Below, in pieces: positions 60,556 to 64,000 of a DNA stretch of 64,000 nt (its first letter is position 1; each line of letters begins with the position of its first letter). Under the pieces are notes generated by a model, which was not told where the DNA came from, ran no database searches, and saw only the letters and a program-made list of their open reading frames with translations. Position numbers and translations under genes: made by a program. Source of the DNA: an uncultured Candidatus Melainabacteria bacterium (GTDB lineage Bacteria; Cyanobacteriota; Vampirovibrionia; Gastranaerophilales; Gastranaerophilaceae); the NCBI GenBank assembly GCA_934728585.1, contig CAKVDZ010000001.1, forward strand, positions 186,001 through 250,000, in the 5' to 3' direction.

Positions 60556-62373
60556 TTATACCTCTGATGTCTCGTCTTCGCTTCTAAATTGCATTTCATA
60601 AAGGTGCTTGTATTCACCCTCTGGAATTTGCATTAATTCTTCGTGTGTACCTAATTCAACAATTTGACCCTCGTTAATAACAGCAATTCTATTAGCATTT
60701 TTGATTGTTGTAAATCTATGAGCAATCAATAATACTGTTTTATCTTTGATTAAGTTATCAAGTGCCAATTGAACAATCGCTTCTGATTCATTATCCAGTG
60801 CTGATGTAGCTTCATCAAGAATAATAACTTGCGCATTTTTAATCATAGCTCTTGCAATTGCAACACGTTGTCTTTGACCTCCAGAAAGTGTAACACCACG
60901 TTCTGTAAGTTCTGTATCAATACCATGAAGCAACTCTGCAATCATATCTTGCAAGTGAGCTGATTTAACCGCATTCATCAAATCTTCTTCTGATGCATTT
61001 GGGTTTCCTAGCATAATATTTTCTCTTATTGTGCCTGAGAATAAGAAATTATCTTGGAATACCATCGCGATATTGTTTCTCAAATCAGTTAAATCAATAT
61101 CTCTAACATCTGTATCATCAAATTTTATTGAACCAGATTTGATATCATAGAAACGAGGTAACAAACAAGCTATTGTTGATTTACCACCACCTGAGTTTCC
61201 AACAACAGCGATTGTTTCACCTTTTTTAATTTCTAAATTAATATCTTTTAAAACTGGTTGATCTTCATTGTATTCAAAATCTACATGCTCAAACTCAATA
61301 CCTTTTTGCATTTGAGGCATTTTAACAGCGTTTTCTTTTGTAGTAATTGATGGAACATAATCGAACAATTCAAATACACGCCCCATAGCAACAAACAAGT
61401 CTTGAATTGTTTGTAATGAACGACCTAAAGCTTTTACAGGTTTGTATAAAAGCAACAAAGACGTTACGAACGATGCAAAACCACCTGCTGTCATTTTACC
61501 AGTAAAGATTAAGTTTGTACCATACGCTAAAACGATTGCAATACCTACTGATGCAATTGTATACATCAATGGAGTCATCCAACCAGCACGTTTTACAAGT
61601 GCGATATTAACGTCAAACGATTCTTTCAACTTATCTGCAAAAATACCAATTTGTCTACCTTGCAAGTTGTATGAAGAAACAATTTTGTTTCCATTATAAG
61701 TTTCATTCAAGTTAGTTGTAATATCACCACCAATAACAACTGTCTTGTTTGAAGTCTTTTTAATCCAATTTCTGATTAATGCTACTGGTAAAAAGGCAAT
61801 ACACAATACCAATACACCGATGATTGCTAATCTCCAAGAGCTATAAAGCATTACAGCAATCAAACCAATAGCACCAAATAAGTTTGTAATAATATCTTTA
61901 ATTTGGTCAATAATACCACGAGATGCTCTATCTGGGTCAGACACAAATCTTGAAATAATTATACCAGATGAATTATCATCATAGAATTTAGAATCCATAA
62001 ATACTAACTTTTTAAACAAGTCTAATTTTACGGCAATTGTAATTTTTTGACTTGTCCAGTCTGTCAAGTAGTTATTCAAGTAATTTAAAACACCTTGGAA
62101 CGCAGCAAAAAGAACAATTGCATAAGGAATACAAAATGCCATTAATTGATAGCTAATTGTAAAGCCCCAGAATACAAGGTCTTTTTGACCAATTACATAA
62201 TCCATATAAGGTTTTAAGGCAAATGCTGTAACCCCATCTAATAAACCAATTGGAGTTGCAATAATAAAGCCTAAAATAATTCTTCCCATAACTGGTTTTA
62301 CATATGGGAATATACGGCTTAAAAGCCATAAGTATTTATACGAGTTTTCCGCTGTTGATTGATTTAGTTTCAT
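60556..62373 (-). CDS. ABC exporter, MsbA-like
   Basis: 605 residues: an N-terminal type I exporter membrane domain with six helices (about 1-325) and a nucleotide-binding domain (about 360-600) with Walker A VGNSGGGKST, Q-loop FQDNFLFSGT, signature LSGGQRQRVAIARA, Walker B VIILDEATSALD and H-loop IAHR. It is a homodimeric half-transporter of the MsbA/lipid or drug exporter type; the substrate is unknown. TATAAT-like sequence lies within ten bases of the ATG, so a leaderless start is possible. It is followed by glyS. Confidence 0.92.
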   Translation of the reverse strand: MKLNQSTAENSYKYLWLLSRIFPYVKPVMGRIILGFIIATPIGLLDGVTAFALKPYMDYVIGQKDLVFWGFTISYQLMAFCIPYAIVLFAAFQGVLNYLNNYLTDWTSQKITIAVKLDLFKKLVFMDSKFYDDNSSGIIISRFVSDPDRASRGIIDQIKDIITNLFGAIGLIAVMLYSSWRLAIIGVLVLCIAFLPVALIRNWIKKTSNKTVVIGGDITTNLNETYNGNKIVSSYNLQGRQIGIFADKLKESFDVNIALVKRAGWMTPLMYTIASVGIAIVLAYGTNLIFTGKMTAGGFASFVTSLLLLYKPVKALGRSLQTIQDLFVAMGRVFELFDYVPSITTKENAVKMPQMQKGIEFEHVDFEYNEDQPVLKDINLEIKKGETIAVVGNSGGGKSTIACLLPRFYDIKSGSIKFDDTDVRDIDLTDLRNNIAMVFQDNFLFSGTIRENIMLGNPNASEEDLMNAVKSAHLQDMIAELLHGIDTELTERGVTLSGGQRQRVAIARAMIKNAQVIILDEATSALDNESEAIVQLALDNLIKDKTVLLIAHRFTTIKNANRIAVINEGQIVELGTHEELMQIPEGEYKHLYEMQFRSEDETSEV

Positions 62374-62413
62374 AATAATTATATTATATTACGAAGATAA
62401 ATATTTACAAGAA

Positions 62414-62438
62414 ACGGCGCCGACAGGGTCGGCGCCGT
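62414..62438 (-). terminator. GC-rich terminator after the helicase gene
   Basis: An 11-bp stem (62414-62424 with 62428-62438), almost all G-C, followed on the minus strand by TTTCTTGT. Confidence 0.8.
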
Positions 62439-62442
62439 CAAT

Positions 62443-64000
62443 TTACTTTAATAATCTATCAATACAAGTTTTTTGAGAAGTTACCCACTCTCTGTAGCTT
62501 ACTCGTTTTACGTCATACCCAGAGCGTTCTAGAATGGCTTGTTTATGCATATTTGAGATTTTGTCACGAGGACTGTCTTCAACACCATCAACCTCAACTA
62601 TTGTTTTGTCAAACATTAAATCTGCATTTAAGCCAGCAATATCAGCGCCTGCTGTGACATTTTTATCTAACTGACGTAAAGTATCAGCAATTTCACGCTC
62701 TAAATCATTTTTGTACACATTTTCGTCAATTTCATTGTTTAATATTGCCTCTTGACGCTCTTGATAATGTTTCAAAAAGCCCATATAATTTCTAAAATGA
62801 CCTTCTGGTAAAGTAGAAATATCGTGTGAAATGAAGTTTATCATCTTATTTTTTGCACGTGTAATTGCAACGTTAAACAAGTTTGGTTTTTGCAAGAAAG
62901 AAATACTTTGAGCATAACTATTATTTGCAAATGCCCACGAAATAAGCATTATATCTCTTTCATCACCTTGAAATGCGTGAGCGGTACCAATTTCAACCTG
63001 ATGTTTTTTTAACATATGGTCAGAAAGCACTTTTGAAACAGATACTTTTAACTGTTCAACTTGTGCTCTGAATGGAGAAATTATACCTATTGTAACTGGT
63101 TTTGCTGGATTTTTGCGTTCGTCTTCAATAATCAGTTCATGCAAAACTTTCACAACTGCTTCAATTTCAGGTAAATTTCTAGTTGCAGAACTGTCTACTT
63201 TGCCATCTGGCACTTGAACAAGCTCTAAAACCTTGTCCCCGACTTTATCTTTACGCATAATTCTAATTCTGTCGGCATAAAATTCTTTGTTTGAAAAATC
63301 AATAATAGGTGGCAAACTTCTAAAATGTTCATCTAACATTACTGAATTCATTGAATAGTAGTCAGATACATCAAACATAGAATTTGTTCTAAAACGCCAC
63401 ATTAATTGGTATTTATCAGGTATTCCATATTGATTTAAGAATGATTGTTCCTTTGCTTTTTCCAAGAATGATAAGTGTGGTAATTGCTTGTCGTCACCTA
63501 CAATTACTGCCTTTTTAGCACGGAATAAAATAGGAAAACAGCTTGCAATATCACATTGAGAAGCTTCGTCAATAATTGCAACATCAAACATAGCTGGTTT
63601 TAGCGGTAATGAGCTTGAAATAGCATACGTCGTTGTACACCAACATGGAAAAGCTTCCAAAAGTGGTTTAAAATCTTCTGTATCCAAAATATTATTTTGA
63701 AGTCTTTGTTTTCTTTCAACAAGCGAACGAGCATGAACCTTTAAGCGTTGTTTTTTAACTTGGTCACGCAAAAGTCCTTTCAACGCTTGACGACGTTTAT
63801 TTTTCAAAATATTTGAAGCAAGCGTTTTTTGTTTCTTCTTCATTTGACGAATTTGTTCAATCATCAAATGAATATTGCCTGTTTTTTGAATTTTTTCTTC
63901 TGTGTTTTTTAAATCTGTGTCTATTTTCGCAAAATCAATTTCTGACTTTATTACATTAAAGAAATCTTCATCAATTTTCAAATCCTTTAATCCTAAAAGC
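62443..64000 (-). CDS. Superfamily 1 DNA/RNA helicase, 5' end missing
   Basis: 519 residues are visible; the frame runs off the right edge, and the in-frame TTG at 63981 is not a true start. Motif II VAIIDEASQCDIA, motif III VGDDKQLPHL, motif V EIGTAHAFQGDERD and motif VI FNVAITRAKNKMI place it in the Upf1/Dna2-like group. Motif I must lie upstream. The C-terminal domain (about the last 100 residues; LRQLDKNVTAGADIAGLNADLMF, VEVDGVEDSPRDKISNMHKQ) is a DUF559-like restriction-endonuclease fold with the KxD/VEVDG pattern. Confidence 0.88.
   Translation of the reverse strand, partial: LLGLKDLKIDEDFFNVIKSEIDFAKIDTDLKNTEEKIQKTGNIHLMIEQIRQMKKKQKTLASNILKNKRRQALKGLLRDQVKKQRLKVHARSLVERKQRLQNNILDTEDFKPLLEAFPCWCTTTYAISSSLPLKPAMFDVAIIDEASQCDIASCFPILFRAKKAVIVGDDKQLPHLSFLEKAKEQSFLNQYGIPDKYQLMWRFRTNSMFDVSDYYSMNSVMLDEHFRSLPPIIDFSNKEFYADRIRIMRKDKVGDKVLELVQVPDGKVDSSATRNLPEIEAVVKVLHELIIEDERKNPAKPVTIGIISPFRAQVEQLKVSVSKVLSDHMLKKHQVEIGTAHAFQGDERDIMLISWAFANNSYAQSISFLQKPNLFNVAITRAKNKMINFISHDISTLPEGHFRNYMGFLKHYQERQEAILNNEIDENVYKNDLEREIADTLRQLDKNVTAGADIAGLNADLMFDKTIVEVDGVEDSPRDKISNMHKQAILERSGYDVKRVSYREWVTSQKTCIDRLLK

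Noticed and set aside
1..64000. CRISPR array, rRNA genes or IS transposases
   Set aside because: No regularly spaced repeats, rRNA-like stretches or transposase motifs were seen.

Overview
The window is AT-rich and gene-dense and looks like a chromosome segment of a non-photosynthetic relative of the cyanobacteria, most likely Gastranaerophilales/Vampirovibrionia. The clues are two prepilin-like proteins with the FTLAETL..GIIG leader typical of that group, a RecG with the N-terminal extension I associate with cyanobacterial RecG, a CHASE2 adenylate cyclase, a GGDEF/HD-GYP protein and many two-component proteins. The taxon is an inference from protein character, not from a marker-gene tree.

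Layout. 1-9.9 kb: end of a TolC-type outer membrane protein, RecG, an M16 protease, an OmpR/kinase pair, TadA and a TIGR02757 protein. 10-20.7 kb: rpsO, a TPR protein, a GGDEF/HD-GYP protein, a prepilin whose leader is split by a repeat-like in-frame insertion, ruvC, mtnA, a receiver protein and an adenylate cyclase. 20.7-26.7 kb: a KDPG-aldolase/sugar kinase/CsaB operon, a sodium symporter, and an anti-sigma/sigma/Spy-like operon. 26.8-41.2 kb: lipoate ligase, prenyl synthase, signal peptidase, a kinase/NarL regulator pair, YhcH, dnaX, LD-carboxypeptidase, a second prepilin, a missed 50-residue gene with its own operator-like palindrome, BioY, RimI, a radical SAM protein and an ICMT-like membrane protein. 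57.7-64 kb: tRNA-Asp, glyS, an ABC exporter and the C-terminal part of a superfamily 1 helicase.

The unusual part is 41.4-57.7 kb. A compact podovirus-like late operon (amidase, hub protein, coat, holin-like, scaffold-like, adaptor, TerS, portal, TerL) has no visible integrase, repressor, replication or tail-fibre gene, and its module order is not the usual one. Inside it lie two effector-like genes, a DUF6973 protein and a class 3 lipase. They share a C-terminal tail with each other, and part of that tail resembles the C-terminus of the scaffold-like protein. Every effector-like gene, including a second lipase just outside the operon, lies beside one or more small minus-strand membrane-protein genes. 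These have their own -10 boxes placed for leaderless transcription. Tandem repeats of the lipase start region with short toxin-like stubs show that the cassettes have been duplicated. My working hypothesis is a phage-derived particle that packages lipase/DUF6973 effectors, with constitutively made membrane immunity proteins.

Across the window about fourteen genes have a TATAAT-like box 6-7 bases before the start codon, so leaderless transcripts seem common. Six neighbouring gene pairs are joined by a one-base TAATG overlap.
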